A stretch of 64,000 bases of DNA from Isosphaera sp. (GTDB lineage: Bacteria; Planctomycetota; Planctomycetia; Gemmatales; Gemmataceae), in NCBI GenBank assembly GCA_013822345.1, contig PNKH01000033.1:1-64000 (forward strand). Reading direction: 5' to 3'. The notes under the pieces are model-generated. The model saw only the letters and a list, made by a program, of their open reading frames with translations. It ran no database searches and had not been told where the DNA came from. The number at the start of each line of letters is the position of its first letter. The first letter of the stretch is position 1. The translations under genes were made by a program, and so were the position numbers. Shown piece after piece: positions 31,890-40,776 of the stretch.

Positions 31890-32375
31890 ATGACGTGCAT
31901 GTTCTGCGAGCGCCCGGCCACCGTCCACCTGACCGACCTAGTGGACGGGAAGAAGCGGGAGGCGCACCTGTGCGACGGGTGCGCCCGGGACCGCGGGCTG
32001 ATCCCCGCCGGGCCGGGGCCGCAGCTCGACCTGACCGCCCTGCTCGGGCTCCTCGGGGCCGCCCGCCCGGCGGTCTCGGCCGACCCGGCCTGCCCGGCCT
32101 GCGGCCTCACCTACGGGGCGTTCAAGGCGGCCGGCCGGTTCGGCTGCCCGCACGACTACGACGCCTTCCGGGCCGCCCTCGACCCGCTCCTGGAGCGGGT
32201 CCACCGGGCCACCGCCCACGCCGGCAAGGTGCCGGCCGCCGCCCGGGCGGCCGAGGCCGACAGCCTCCGCGGCCGGCTGCGGGACGCGGTCGCGGCCGAG
32301 CAGTACGAAGAGGCGGCCCGGCTCCGCGACCGGATCCGCGCGCTGGAGGCGCAAGCCGAAGGGACCCCCGGATGA
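31890..32375 (+). CDS. McsA-like protein, copy 2
   Basis: A 161-residue paralogue of the preceding protein. It has MFCERPATVHLT, LCDGCARD, CPACGLTYGAF, the same RFGCPHDYDAFRAALDPLLE block and a UVR-type C-terminus (AAEQYEEAARLRDRIRAL). The first zinc pair reads CMFC, and the linker is Leu/Ala-rich. The stop overlaps the McsB start by 4 bp. Two McsA-like proteins in one operon could give alternative or heteromeric activators for one kinase. Confidence 0.86.
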   Translation: MTCMFCERPATVHLTDLVDGKKREAHLCDGCARDRGLIPAGPGPQLDLTALLGLLGAARPAVSADPACPACGLTYGAFKAAGRFGCPHDYDAFRAALDPLLERVHRATAHAGKVPAAARAAEADSLRGRLRDAVAAEQYEEAARLRDRIRALEAQAEGTPG

Positions 32376-33442
32376 ACCTCGACAGCCTCCTCCCGAACCT
32401 CGGCGAGTGGCTCCGCGGGACCGGCCCGGAGTCGGACGCGGTCGTGTCCACCCGCATCCGCCTGGCCCGCAACCTCGCCGACTACCCGTTCACCGGCCGG
32501 GGGTCGAACGCCCAGAAGGCCGAGACGGTGGCACGGGCCAAGGAGGCGGTCGCCAAGGCCGACCTCCCGTACCGCCTCGACTACCACGACGTCCCCGGGC
32601 TCCCGGCCCTCGACCGCCAGTTCCTGGTCGAGCGGCAGCTCATCAGCCGGGAACTGGCCGCGGTCGTCGAGGGCCCCCGCGGGGTGGCGTTCGACGCCCA
32701 GGAGTCGGTCAGCGTGATGGTGAACGAGGAGGACCACCTGCGGCTGCAGGTCCTCCGCAGCGGGTTCGCCCTCGAAGAAGCCTGGGCCGACATCGACCGC
32801 CTCGACGACGCCCTGGAGGCCCGGCTCCCGTACGCCTTCCACCCGCAGTTCGGGTACCTGACGGCCTGCCCGACGAACGTCGGGACCGGGCTGCGGGCGA
32901 GCGTCATGCTCCACCTCCCGGCGCTCGGGCTGACGAAGCAGATCGACAAGGTGTTCCGGGCGCTGCAGAAGATCAACCTGGCGGTCCGCGGGCTGCACGG
33001 GGAGGGGAGCCGGGCGTTCGGCGACCTGTACCAGATCTCCAACCAGGTGACCCTCGGGAAGAGCGAGGCGAAGATCCTGGGCGAGATCCGCGAGGTGATC
33101 CTGACCATCCTGCAGTACGAGCGGCAGGCCCGGACGGTGCTCCTGAAGGAGCGGCGGCAGGCGGAGCAGGACCGGGTGGCGCGGGCCCTCGGCACCCTCG
33201 GCAGCGCGACCATGATCACCGCCGAGGAGACGATGGAGCTGCTGTCGGTGGTCCGCCTCGGCATCCACCTCCGGCTGATCGACGACGTGCCGGCGACGGC
33301 GGTGAACCAGCTGTTCATCCAGACGCAGGCGGCGCACCTGCAGAAGCTGGTCGGCCACCCGCTCGACGGGGAGGAGCGGAACGCCGCCCGGGCGAAGTAC
33401 CTAAAGACCCGGCTGCGCGAGCTCGGGTCGAGCCGCCAGTAG
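32372..33442 (+). CDS. mcsB: Protein-arginine kinase McsB
   Basis: A 356-residue ATP:guanido phosphotransferase of the McsB type, which phosphorylates arginines in proteins. Motifs are STRIRLARN at 26-34, the active-site block CPTNVGTGLRASVMLHLP (Cys166, matching the conserved catalytic cysteine), and RGLHGEGS, QISNQVTLGKSE. Length matches McsB. It follows two McsA-like genes with a 4-bp overlap. No ClpC or CtsR gene is present here. Confidence 0.95.
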   Translation: MNLDSLLPNLGEWLRGTGPESDAVVSTRIRLARNLADYPFTGRGSNAQKAETVARAKEAVAKADLPYRLDYHDVPGLPALDRQFLVERQLISRELAAVVEGPRGVAFDAQESVSVMVNEEDHLRLQVLRSGFALEEAWADIDRLDDALEARLPYAFHPQFGYLTACPTNVGTGLRASVMLHLPALGLTKQIDKVFRALQKINLAVRGLHGEGSRAFGDLYQISNQVTLGKSEAKILGEIREVILTILQYERQARTVLLKERRQAEQDRVARALGTLGSATMITAEETMELLSVVRLGIHLRLIDDVPATAVNQLFIQTQAAHLQKLVGHPLDGEERNAARAKYLKTRLRELGSSRQ

Positions 33443-33456
33443 GAGCCGCCCGCCGG

Positions 33457-33867
33457 ATGCGAACCGTCCTCCCCTTCGTCGTCTTCTTCCTGTTCCTCGG
33501 GCTGTGGACGTGGAAGCTGCTCCACCCGGTCCCGGTCCCGGAGGAGGTCGGGCGGGCGATCCCGGGGCACCTGAAGTTCGCCTTCGCGAAGGGCCTGCAC
33601 GTCGGGGCGTACGCCTTCCTGACCGTCCTGACCGCGTTCCTCCCGGTCCGCCGGCCGTACTTCTGGGTGGCGGTGCTGACGCTCGTCGTCCACGGGGCCG
33701 GGACCGAGGTCGGGCAGCTGTACGTCCCGAACCGGCACGGGAGCGTCCGGGACGTGGTCCTGAACTGGGCCGGCATCCTGGTCGGGCTGGCCGGGCTGCG
33801 CGTGACCGGCATCGGATACCGGCCGCCGGTCACCCCGCCTTCCGCGCCTCCCAGTCTTCCGGGGTGA
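33457..33867 (+). CDS. VanZ-like membrane protein
   Basis: A 136-residue VanZ-family protein with three or four hydrophobic segments (PFVVFFLFLGLWTWKLL, then GAYAFLTVLTAFLPV, ending LNWAGILVGLAGL) and the family pattern KGLHVGAYAFL and VRDVVLNWAGI. Function uncertain in non-resistance settings. It ends the mcs operon 14 bp after McsB and its 3' end overlaps the convergent FtsK gene by 38 bp. Confidence 0.82.
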   Translation: MRTVLPFVVFFLFLGLWTWKLLHPVPVPEEVGRAIPGHLKFAFAKGLHVGAYAFLTVLTAFLPVRRPYFWVAVLTLVVHGAGTEVGQLYVPNRHGSVRDVVLNWAGILVGLAGLRVTGIGYRPPVTPPSAPPSLPG

Positions 33868-36124
33868 CCAGCACCTGCCGGGCGTTGCTCCCGTTGTACG
33901 CCCCGACGATCCCGTCCTCGGCCATGAAGTCGATGAACCGGGACGCCTTCCCGTACCCGATCCCGAGCGCCCGCTGCAGCAGCGACGTGCTCCCGCGCTG
34001 CTCCCGGACGACGATCTCCACCGCCTGCTCGTAGAGCGGGTCGCGGTCGCGCAGGCCCCCGCCCCCCTCCCCGCCGCCACCTTCCGCCTGGTCGCGGGTC
34101 TTCAGGTTCAGCAGCTCGCTGTCGTAGTTCGGGGTGTCGGTGGCGACCGCGGCCACCACCCGCTCGATCTCCCGGTCGTCGACGTAGGCCCCCTGCGCCC
34201 GCGTCGTCACCCCCTGCTGCAGCAGGAGCATGTCGCCGGTCCCGAGCAGCTTCTCGGCCCCCTTCTCGTCCAGCACCACGGCGCTGTCCGACCGGCTGTT
34301 CACCTGGAAGCAGATGCGGGCCGGCAGGTTCGACTTGATCAGCCCCGTGATCACGTCGACCGTCGGCTTCTGGGTGGCGAGGACCAGGTGGATGCCGGCC
34401 GCCCGCGACTTCTGGGCGAGCAGGATGATGCGGCTCTCGATCTCCTTCTTCATCTGCATGATGAGGTCGGCCACCTCGTCGATCACGATCACGATGTACG
34501 GCATGGTGCGGGGGATGCTCTTCAGCTCGTCCTCGCCGTCCGGGTGGACGCGGCGGACGATCTCCTCGAACGGCAACTCGTTGTAGGCGGACACCTTTCT
34601 CACACGCGCCCGGTGGAGCCACTCGTACCGCTCCTCCATCTTGTCCACCGCCCACGCCAGGATCGCCTCGGCCTTCTTCCCGTCCTTGACGACCGGCGTC
34701 ATCAGGTGCGGGATGTGGGCGTAGTCGGACAGCTCGACCTTCTTCGGGTCGATCAGGATCATCCGGCACTCGTCCGGCCGGCGGGTCAGGAGCAGGCTGA
34801 CGATGAGCGTGTTCAGGCAGACCGACTTGCCGGTCCCGGTCCGGCCGGCGATCAGCAGGTGCGGCATGTCCGCCAGGTCGTAGGCGAGCGGGCGGCCCTC
34901 GACGTCCTTGCCGACGAACAGCGGGAGCTTGAACTTGGCGACCCGCGGGGCGGCGGCGGTGGCCGCGACCACCTCCTTCAGCCGGACCGTCTGGCGGATC
35001 TCGTTCGGCACCTCGATGCCGACGGTGTTGCGGCCCGGGAGCGGGGCGACGACGCGCACGCTCGGCACCCGCAGGTTCAGGGCCAGGTCGTCGGCGAGGG
35101 TGGTGACCTTGTTGATGCGCAGCCCCGTCTCCAGTGAGACCTCGTACTGAGTAATCACCGGCCCGGTATGGATGCCGACGACCTTCACCGTGATGCCGAA
35201 GTCGAGGCACGTCTTCTCTAACAGTACGGCTACCTCCCGTAGCTTCTGCTCGTGGTCCTCGACCGGGAACGGGTCCGGGTCGGTGAGGAGCGACAGCGGC
35301 GGGAGTTCGTAGTCGGCGTCCGGGGCGGCGGGCGGCGGCGCGGCCCGCACCGGCGGGACCGGGGTCGGGCCGGCGTGGACGTGGATCGGGATGTCGTCCG
35401 GGTGGGCGGCCTCCGCCCCCGGCTCGTCGGGCTCGGCGAACGGCAGCGACGGGGTGGCGGCCGGGCCGGGGGCGGGCGGCGGGGTCGGCTTGCGGGCCGG
35501 GACGGCGGCGGTCACGGCCCGCGCCGCCGCCCCGAGGCCGGTCACCACCGCCCCGCTGCCGTCGGCGACCCGGTCGTTCCCCCACACCGCCGCCCGCCAG
35601 GTCGCACGCACCACTGCCCACGCCGCCCGCGCGACCCCGGTCACCAGCCGGTCGGCGGCGAGCAGCAGCCCCAGCAGCACGGCGAACCCGAACGCGGCCT
35701 GGGCGGCCAGCGGGTCGAGGGCGTCTTCGAGGCCGAACCGCAGGTACGCCCCGACGCTCCCGCCGCGCCCGGCGGCCGACGGCCCCCGCCCGGCCGCGAA
35801 CCAGTCGGCCGCGACCGCGGCGCACGCCGTCACCACGACCCACCCCAGCGTGCGGACCGCGAGCCGGCCGGGCGAGCGGTTCACCACGAGCAGGCCGGCG
35901 AGGACGAGCCACCCGCCGAGGAACACGACCGCCGCCCACCCGAGCGGGTCGACGAGCCACCCGGCGAGGTCGTCGCCGGCCGACCCGAGGAGGTTGTCGG
36001 TGCCGGCGAGCGGGCGGTACGACGCCACGGCCGCCGCCGCCAGGCCCCACGCGGCGAACAGGGCGAGGGCGACCGCGTCGAGGCGGAACCGGGGCGGGGG
36101 CGGCTGGCGGGGCTTGGCCGGCAT
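33830..36124 (-). CDS. ftsK: DNA translocase FtsK/SpoIIIE
   Basis: A 764-residue chromosome translocase acting at the division septum. Residues 15-190 have about four hydrophobic helices. A Pro/Ala-rich linker spans about 210-310. The motor has HTGPVITQYEVSL, Walker A AGRTGTGKSVCLN (Lys433), MILIDPKKVELSDYAHIPHL, Walker B YIVIVIDEVADLI, and LVLATQKPTVDVITGLIKSN. The C-terminal winged-helix gamma domain (ALGIGYGKASRFIDFMAEDG) is present. The ATG at 36124 (MPAKPRQ) was chosen; an upstream extension crosses a palindrome. Confidence 0.96.
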   Translation of the reverse strand: MPAKPRQPPPPRFRLDAVALALFAAWGLAAAAVASYRPLAGTDNLLGSAGDDLAGWLVDPLGWAAVVFLGGWLVLAGLLVVNRSPGRLAVRTLGWVVVTACAAVAADWFAAGRGPSAAGRGGSVGAYLRFGLEDALDPLAAQAAFGFAVLLGLLLAADRLVTGVARAAWAVVRATWRAAVWGNDRVADGSGAVVTGLGAAARAVTAAVPARKPTPPPAPGPAATPSLPFAEPDEPGAEAAHPDDIPIHVHAGPTPVPPVRAAPPPAAPDADYELPPLSLLTDPDPFPVEDHEQKLREVAVLLEKTCLDFGITVKVVGIHTGPVITQYEVSLETGLRINKVTTLADDLALNLRVPSVRVVAPLPGRNTVGIEVPNEIRQTVRLKEVVAATAAAPRVAKFKLPLFVGKDVEGRPLAYDLADMPHLLIAGRTGTGKSVCLNTLIVSLLLTRRPDECRMILIDPKKVELSDYAHIPHLMTPVVKDGKKAEAILAWAVDKMEERYEWLHRARVRKVSAYNELPFEEIVRRVHPDGEDELKSIPRTMPYIVIVIDEVADLIMQMKKEIESRIILLAQKSRAAGIHLVLATQKPTVDVITGLIKSNLPARICFQVNSRSDSAVVLDEKGAEKLLGTGDMLLLQQGVTTRAQGAYVDDREIERVVAAVATDTPNYDSELLNLKTRDQAEGGGGEGGGGLRDRDPLYEQAVEIVVREQRGSTSLLQRALGIGYGKASRFIDFMAEDGIVGAYNGSNARQVLVTPEDWEARKAG

Positions 36125-36139
36125 GGGGGAGTGACCTGG

Positions 36140-36194
36140 GTGGGCGAGGCACTCCTGCCTCGCGGCCGGTGCGAGGCGGGAGTGCCTCGCCCAC
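36140..36194. repeat. Inverted repeat, family F (GTGGGCGAGGCACTCCTGCC)
   Basis: 24-bp arms (36140-36163, 36171-36194) with one mismatch and a 7-bp loop. A related element is at 40693-40756. Confidence 0.93.
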
Positions 36195-36281
36195 GGGGAT
36201 TCTTCCCGGTCGGACGTGAGTGCTGAACCGGGGTTCGATGGCCGGGCCACCGCTTTCCGCCCGCGGCCGCCGCGCCGCCGG

Positions 36282-36287
36282 TAGAAT
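36282..36287 (+). promoter_or_regulatory. -10-like TAGAAT for trmL
   Basis: TAGAAT in GGTAGAATGCGGCCG. The gene's GGAGGGG site (36306-36312) and the ATG at 36317 follow. The context resembles that at 31355. Confidence 0.5.
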
Positions 36288-36316
36288 GCGGCCGACCGTC
36301 ACGACCGGAGGGGCGG

Positions 36317-36769
36317 ATGCTGCACGTCGCGCTCTGGGAGCCGGAGATCCCGCCGAACACCGGGAACGTCGCCCGGCTGTGCGCCGCCACCGGCGCCCGG
36401 TTGCACCTGGTCGGCCGGCTCGGGTTCCGCCTCGACGACCGGTCGCTGCGGCGGGCCGGGATCGACTACTGGGACGCGGTCGACGTGGTCCGGCACGCGA
36501 CGTTCGAGGAGTTCGCGGCGGCGGTCGGCGGGCGGGTGTGGTGCGTCGAGACGCCGGCGGACCGGCCGTACACCCGGGCCGCGTTCGCCGACGGGGACTG
36601 CCTGCTGTTCGGCGGCGAGTCGAAGGGGCTGCCGGCCGGGGTGCGGGCGAAGTACGCGGACACGCTCCTGGGCATCCCGATGCCTGGCGGGCGGGTGCGG
36701 AGCCTGAACCTGGCGACGGCGGTCGGGGTGGTGCTGTACGAGTGCCTGCGCCAGCTGCACGACTGGTAG
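36317..36769 (+). CDS. trmL: tRNA (cytidine(34)-2'-O)-methyltransferase
   Basis: A 150-residue SPOUT methyltransferase (TrmL/YibK type) that methylates the wobble ribose of tRNA-Leu. Motifs are VALWEPEIPPNTGNVARLC, GFRLDDRSLRRAGIDYWD, LLFGGESKGLP and IPMPGGRVRSLNLATAVGVV (the knotted SAM site). Length matches the family. It has a good Shine-Dalgarno sequence and its own promoter. Confidence 0.95.
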   Translation: MLHVALWEPEIPPNTGNVARLCAATGARLHLVGRLGFRLDDRSLRRAGIDYWDAVDVVRHATFEEFAAAVGGRVWCVETPADRPYTRAAFADGDCLLFGGESKGLPAGVRAKYADTLLGIPMPGGRVRSLNLATAVGVVLYECLRQLHDW

Positions 36770-36871
36770 AACCGGCACGGCCGCCCGCCGCGGGGCGGTC
36801 GTTCGCACCCCCTTCCCGCCGACCCCGCCGCCGCGGTGCCGACGAACATGGACGGTTCCGGACGCGGTGCC

Positions 36872-36933
36872 CGGGAGGGCGAGGCTCCTGCCGAGCCGGA
36901 GCCACGCGGCTCGGCAGGAGCCTCGCCCTCCCG
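36872..36933. repeat. Inverted repeat, family A
   Basis: Perfect 26-bp arms (36872-36897, 36908-36933) with a 10-bp loop. Confidence 0.95.
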
Positions 36934-36969
36934 AACCCTCGGCACCGGAGTCGTCGCGGGGGTGGTCGA

Positions 36970-37269
36970 ATGTCGCAGGCGGTCGTCGCGTGTCCGGCGG
37001 TGGAAGACGTGGCCGGGCTGGTCCACCGGACGCTGTGCGGGCGGGACGGCCTCGACCCGGCCCAGACCCCGCTGTTCCGCACCCCGCTGCGGAAGGCCGG
37101 GCGGGCGTGCGGGGTGGTGTTCCACGTCGAGGGGCCGCGGCAACTCCGCACCAGCGCGGTGTGGGCGGCCGACGCCGACCGGGTGATCTTCTACGACTCG
37201 GCCGGGGCGCGGTTCGGCGAGGTGCGGCTGAGCGAGAGCCCCACGTTGCCGGGCGAACCCGGAGCGTGA
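36970..37269 (+). CDS. Short hypothetical protein with repeat-encoded C-terminus
   Basis: A 99-residue protein (MSQAVVACPAVEDVAGLVHR; GVVFHVEGPRQLRTSAVW; VIFYDSAGARFGEVRL). No family recognised. The last residues LPGEPGA and the TGA stop are encoded by a half copy of the family E repeat, so the native C-terminus may have been replaced. The coding bias looks real over the first 90 residues. Confidence 0.6.
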   Translation: MSQAVVACPAVEDVAGLVHRTLCGRDGLDPAQTPLFRTPLRKAGRACGVVFHVEGPRQLRTSAVWAADADRVIFYDSAGARFGEVRLSESPTLPGEPGA

Positions 37270-37280
37270 GCGACGGGGTG
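37248..37280. repeat. Family E half element
   Basis: 33 bases identical to the left arm of the element at 5453 plus one base on each side (5452-5484), without a matching right arm. It provides the stop codon of the preceding ORF. Confidence 0.8.
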
Positions 37281-37295
37281 GGTTTGTCTGTGTCC

Positions 37296-37356
37296 GGTGG
37301 CACCGGCATTCCTGCCGGTGCGCCGATGGAGCACCGGCAGGAATGCCGGTGCCACC
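37296..37356. repeat. Inverted repeat, family G (GGTGGCACCGGCATTCCTGC)
   Basis: Perfect 26-bp arms (37296-37321, 37331-37356) with a 9-bp loop, lying 8 bp from the stop of the minus-strand thioredoxin-fold gene. Confidence 0.95.
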
Positions 37357-37364
37357 AATTCGGG

Positions 37365-37979
37365 TCAGTCGTCCTTCTTCGGGTCGAACTTGATCTTGCA
37401 CCCGGCGGCGGCGGCCGTCTCGGCGGTCTCCGGCCTGGTCCCGGCGAGGGCGGCCCTCACCGCCGCCACCAGGTAGTCGACCTTCGGCCCGTTCGGCGGG
37501 GGCCGGTCGTCCATCGCCCCGGTGTACACCACCTTCCGGTCCTTGCCCAGGACGAAGAACTCGGGGGTGAACAGGGCCCCGTACTTCCGGGCGACCTCCT
37601 GCGTCGGGTCGTACAGGTACGGGAAGTTGAACTTCTCGGCCGCCCGCTTCCTCATCGCCGGCAGGGCGTCGTCCTTGCCGGTGTTCACGTTGATCGCGAC
37701 GAGCGCCACCTTCGAGTCCTTGCCGCAGTGGTCCTTGACGAACGTGATGATCCGGTCCTCGTAGTCCTTCGCCACCGGGCAGCTGTTGCAGGTGAACACC
37801 ACCACCACCACGTCCTTGTCCTTCAGGTCGGCGAGGGCGTGCTTCTTCCCGTCGGTCCCTTCCAGGTCGGCCCACGCCGGGGCCGGGTCGCCGGGGGCGA
37901 GCACCTTGTTGTACTTCCCGGGGCCGGCCGCAGCGGGCGGCGCCAGCAGGGCGAGCGCGAGGAGCGAAAGGCGTGTCAT
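37365..37979 (-). CDS. Exported thioredoxin-fold (redoxin/AhpC-TSA) protein
   Basis: A 204-residue protein with a signal peptide (ALALLAPPAAAG). The redoxin fold has APGDPAPAWADLEGTDGK, VVVVFTCNSCPVAKDYEDR (CxxC at 64/67), VALVAINVN and GALFTPEFFVLGKDRKVVYT. It belongs to the single-domain thioredoxin-like proteins common in planctomycete envelopes, probably reducing or oxidising secreted thiols. It is not ResA by sequence. The C-terminal tail is Ala/Lys-rich. Confidence 0.87.
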   Translation of the reverse strand: MTRLSLLALALLAPPAAAGPGKYNKVLAPGDPAPAWADLEGTDGKKHALADLKDKDVVVVVFTCNSCPVAKDYEDRIITFVKDHCGKDSKVALVAINVNTGKDDALPAMRKRAAEKFNFPYLYDPTQEVARKYGALFTPEFFVLGKDRKVVYTGAMDDRPPPNGPKVDYLVAAVRAALAGTRPETAETAAAAGCKIKFDPKKDD

Positions 37980-38077
37980 GTGTCGACCTCAGGCGGCGGG
38001 CGCGTCGAAGACGCGCCGCGAATCGGGGGGCGTGGTCATTGTCCGACGGACCACGGCCCGCCGTCCACTGCCCGCTC

Positions 38078-39955
38078 TCAATGAGGCACCATCCGGGTGA
38101 ACGGCCAGACGAACGCCTGCAGCGCCGTCAGCGCCCCGACCACCGCGGCCAGGAACACGCTGTGCCAGATCACCGCCTTGAAGATGTCCGCCTCCTTGCC
38201 GATCTGGTTCGTCCCGGCGGTCGCCACGCAGATGCTCTGGGCGTCGATCATCTTCCCCATCACCCCGCCGGTGCTGTTCGCGGTGCAGATCAGCACCTGG
38301 GCCTGGTCCAGGGTGAGGTTGCTCATCGCCCCGTCGTGGTGGGCGTTCCACACCTCCGTCGCGGTGATCTTCTGCAGGCTCCCGAACAGGGCATTGCTCC
38401 CGGCGTCGGTCCCGGTCAGGAACACCCCGAGCCACCCGAGCATGGCCGCGAAGAACGGGTACAGCACCCCGGTCTCGGCGAACGCCACCCCGAGCGTCGC
38501 GTCCATCCCGGCGTACTTCGTCACGTAGCTCAGCCCGAGCATCAGGGCGATCGTCGGGATCGGGATCCGCATCTGGTAGAACGTCTTCCCGAACACCCGC
38601 CCGACCCGCGCCGGGGACAGCCGGAGGAGGGCCATCGACACCAGCGCGGCGAGGAACACCGGGGTGCCCGGGGCGGTCAGCCAGATGAACCGGAACTCGG
38701 CCGCCTCGCGCTCCCGCAGCCGGGTCCCGCGCTCCCCCTCGCGCACGTCCAACCCCTTCGCCGCCGCGTCCGGCGGGGCCAGTTTCTGCAGGTCGTACGC
38801 CCGCTCCACCTCGTTGTGCAGGGTCGGCACCTTCTCGGCGTAGAAGGAGTTCGCCAACCCGAGGTCGATCGGCCCCTTCTTCTCCGCGTCCTTGAGCAGC
38901 CCGGACAGGGCCAGCAGGACGGCCATGATGACCCACGGCGACCACGCCAGGATCACCCGCCCGGGGGTGAGCGGCTTCTCCGCCTCCGCCGGGGCCGGGT
39001 TCTCGAGCATCAGGGCCGCCTCCTCCCGCGCCTCCTCGGAGACCGGGTCGTGCGGGACGGCCGCCGGCGGGGGGGCGGTCGGCTTCTCGGGGGCGAACTT
39101 CCACTCGTCCCGCGGCTTCCAGACGAACTTGAGGAACAGGGCGAGGGTGATCATCGAGAAGATCGCCCCGCCGATGTCGGTGAGCGGCCAGACCGGGGGC
39201 AGGCCGAAGTGGTAGTGGGCGGTGGCGAAGAAGAACTGGAAGACGGCGAACGACCCGCCGCCGACGGCCAGCGCCGGCCAGACGGCGAGCGTCTCCCGCC
39301 AGGTGCACATGGTCTTCACCATGTACAGCGGGATGAGGCAGGAGAGGATCGGGAGCTGGTGCCCGCACACGACACTGATCTTGTCCCCCGGGATGCCGCT
39401 GGCGCTCTCCAGGGTGAGGATCGGGACGCCGAGCCCGCCGTAGCAGACCGGGGAGGTGTTGGCGATCAGGCAGATGACGGCGGCCTTGAACGGGGGGACG
39501 CCGAGGCCGACGAGCATGGCCCCGCAGATGGCGACCGGGGACCCGGCCCCGGCCGCCCCCTCCATGAACGCCCCGAAGCAGAACCCGATCAGCACCGCCT
39601 GCACCCGGGCGTCCCCGGAGAGCGCCCCGATCGACCGGCGGATGACCGCGAACTGCCCGGCCTCGACCGTCACGTTGTACAGGAGCATGGCGGCGAACAC
39701 GGTCCACCCGATCGGGAGGAGTCCGAACACCGCCCCGTGGACGAACGACCAGCCCGCCATCTCGAGCGGCATCTTGTACACGAGCCACGCGAGCAGGATG
39801 GCGACGACCGCCCCGGCCGCCCCGGCCTTGCTCGCCAGCCACCGCCGGCCGACCAGCAGGTAGAACAGGACGACGACCGGCAGCGCGGCGACGACGGTCG
39901 AGAGGACCCGGAACCCGAGCGGGTTCAGGTCCTGGACGTACACGGCGAACGGCAT
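38078..39955 (-). CDS. L-lactate permease (LctP family)
   Basis: A 625-residue membrane carrier of the LctP/GlcA family that imports L-lactate or glycolate with protons. Family blocks are GFCFGAFMEGAAGAGSPVAI, LIANTSPVCYGGLGVP, VVCGHQLPILSC, LGWLGVFLTGTDAGSNALFG and LICTANSTGGVMGKMID. Two hydrophilic stretches, at about 280-330 and 370-420, make it longer than many LctP proteins. No lactate dehydrogenase is adjacent. Start ATG at 39955 with TAGCAT 36 bp upstream. Confidence 0.93.
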   Translation of the reverse strand: MPFAVYVQDLNPLGFRVLSTVVAALPVVVLFYLLVGRRWLASKAGAAGAVVAILLAWLVYKMPLEMAGWSFVHGAVFGLLPIGWTVFAAMLLYNVTVEAGQFAVIRRSIGALSGDARVQAVLIGFCFGAFMEGAAGAGSPVAICGAMLVGLGVPPFKAAVICLIANTSPVCYGGLGVPILTLESASGIPGDKISVVCGHQLPILSCLIPLYMVKTMCTWRETLAVWPALAVGGGSFAVFQFFFATAHYHFGLPPVWPLTDIGGAIFSMITLALFLKFVWKPRDEWKFAPEKPTAPPPAAVPHDPVSEEAREEAALMLENPAPAEAEKPLTPGRVILAWSPWVIMAVLLALSGLLKDAEKKGPIDLGLANSFYAEKVPTLHNEVERAYDLQKLAPPDAAAKGLDVREGERGTRLREREAAEFRFIWLTAPGTPVFLAALVSMALLRLSPARVGRVFGKTFYQMRIPIPTIALMLGLSYVTKYAGMDATLGVAFAETGVLYPFFAAMLGWLGVFLTGTDAGSNALFGSLQKITATEVWNAHHDGAMSNLTLDQAQVLICTANSTGGVMGKMIDAQSICVATAGTNQIGKEADIFKAVIWHSVFLAAVVGALTALQAFVWPFTRMVPH

Positions 39956-39991
39956 GGGAGGGACCTTCTCGTCCGGGGTGGTCAGCCGGAC

Positions 39992-39997
39992 ATGCTA
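39992..39997 (-). promoter_or_regulatory. -10-like TAGCAT for the lactate permease
   Basis: Minus-strand TAGCAT, 36 bp upstream of the start at 39955. Beyond it to 40241 no coding sequence is seen. Confidence 0.4.
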
Positions 39998-40241
39998 CCC
40001 GGTCGGCGGCCGCGGTGCCACGGCCCGGGCGCGCGGTTCCGCGGCCGGGCGCGGGGCGGGTGTGCGGGTGGGGGCTCCCGGGGTTCTATCCGGGTCCGGG
40101 GATTCGGGTAGGTTTCGTGAAGTGCGGGGGGTGCGGGCGCCGAGAGAAGGTGCGGGGCCGGCGCAACCGAGGGCGTCCGGGCCGATTCGTCACACCGTTC
40201 ACCCGGCGGGACCTCTCCCGCCCGGATCGGGGGGAAGCACC

Positions 40242-40679
40242 ATGACCCGTTCGTACCGGTTGTTCGGCCCGGTCCTGCTGGCACTGGCGGTGGCGTGGGG
40301 CTGCGCCCCGAGCCCGGGCGGGTCGGACCGGTCGCGGGAGGCGAAGGCCCAGCGGCTGGAGGAGGACTTCCGGGCGGCGGCGGCGGCGCGGGACGACCTG
40401 CGGGCGAAGCTGGCCGAGGCGGAGAAGCGGGCGGCCCGGCTGCAGGAGCAGGTCGACCAGGCCCGGGCCGGGCAGGCGTCGGCCGCCGGGGAGCGGGACG
40501 GGCTGCGGGCCGACCTGAGGGCCCGGACGGCCGAGCGGGACGCGCTGGCGGCGCAGTACGACGGGTTCCGGAGGAACCTGAAGGCGCTGCTCGGGCAGGC
40601 CGAGGGGGTGCCGTCCGAGGCGCCGGCGCCGGCGACCGTCGGAGCGAGCACGTCGCCGCCGGCGGCGCTCAGCAACTGA
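40242..40679 (+). CDS. Coiled-coil lipoprotein-like protein
   Basis: A 145-residue protein with a signal sequence and a possible lipobox (LAVAWGC, Cys21; the residue at -2 is Trp, atypical). Residues 30-110 form a continuous heptad coiled coil rich in Ala/Arg/Glu (DLRAKLAEAEKRAARLQEQV). It resembles small envelope spacers such as Lpp in architecture but is not homologous. The C-terminus is Ala/Pro-rich. The start was chosen because upstream extensions lack a signal sequence. Confidence 0.7.
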   Translation: MTRSYRLFGPVLLALAVAWGCAPSPGGSDRSREAKAQRLEEDFRAAAAARDDLRAKLAEAEKRAARLQEQVDQARAGQASAAGERDGLRADLRARTAERDALAAQYDGFRRNLKALLGQAEGVPSEAPAPATVGASTSPPAALSN

Positions 40680-40692
40680 CGCGAGCCGTTCG

Positions 40693-40756
40693 CCCGTGGG
40701 CGGGGCACTCCTGCCCCGCTGATCCGGATGCGGGGCAGGAGTGCCCCGCCCACGGG
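40693..40756. repeat. Inverted repeat, family F (CCCGTGGGCGGGGCACTCC)
   Basis: Perfect 27-bp arms (40693-40719, 40730-40756), between convergent genes. Confidence 0.95.
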
Positions 40757-40776
40757 ACCGGGAGACGCCCGCCCCG

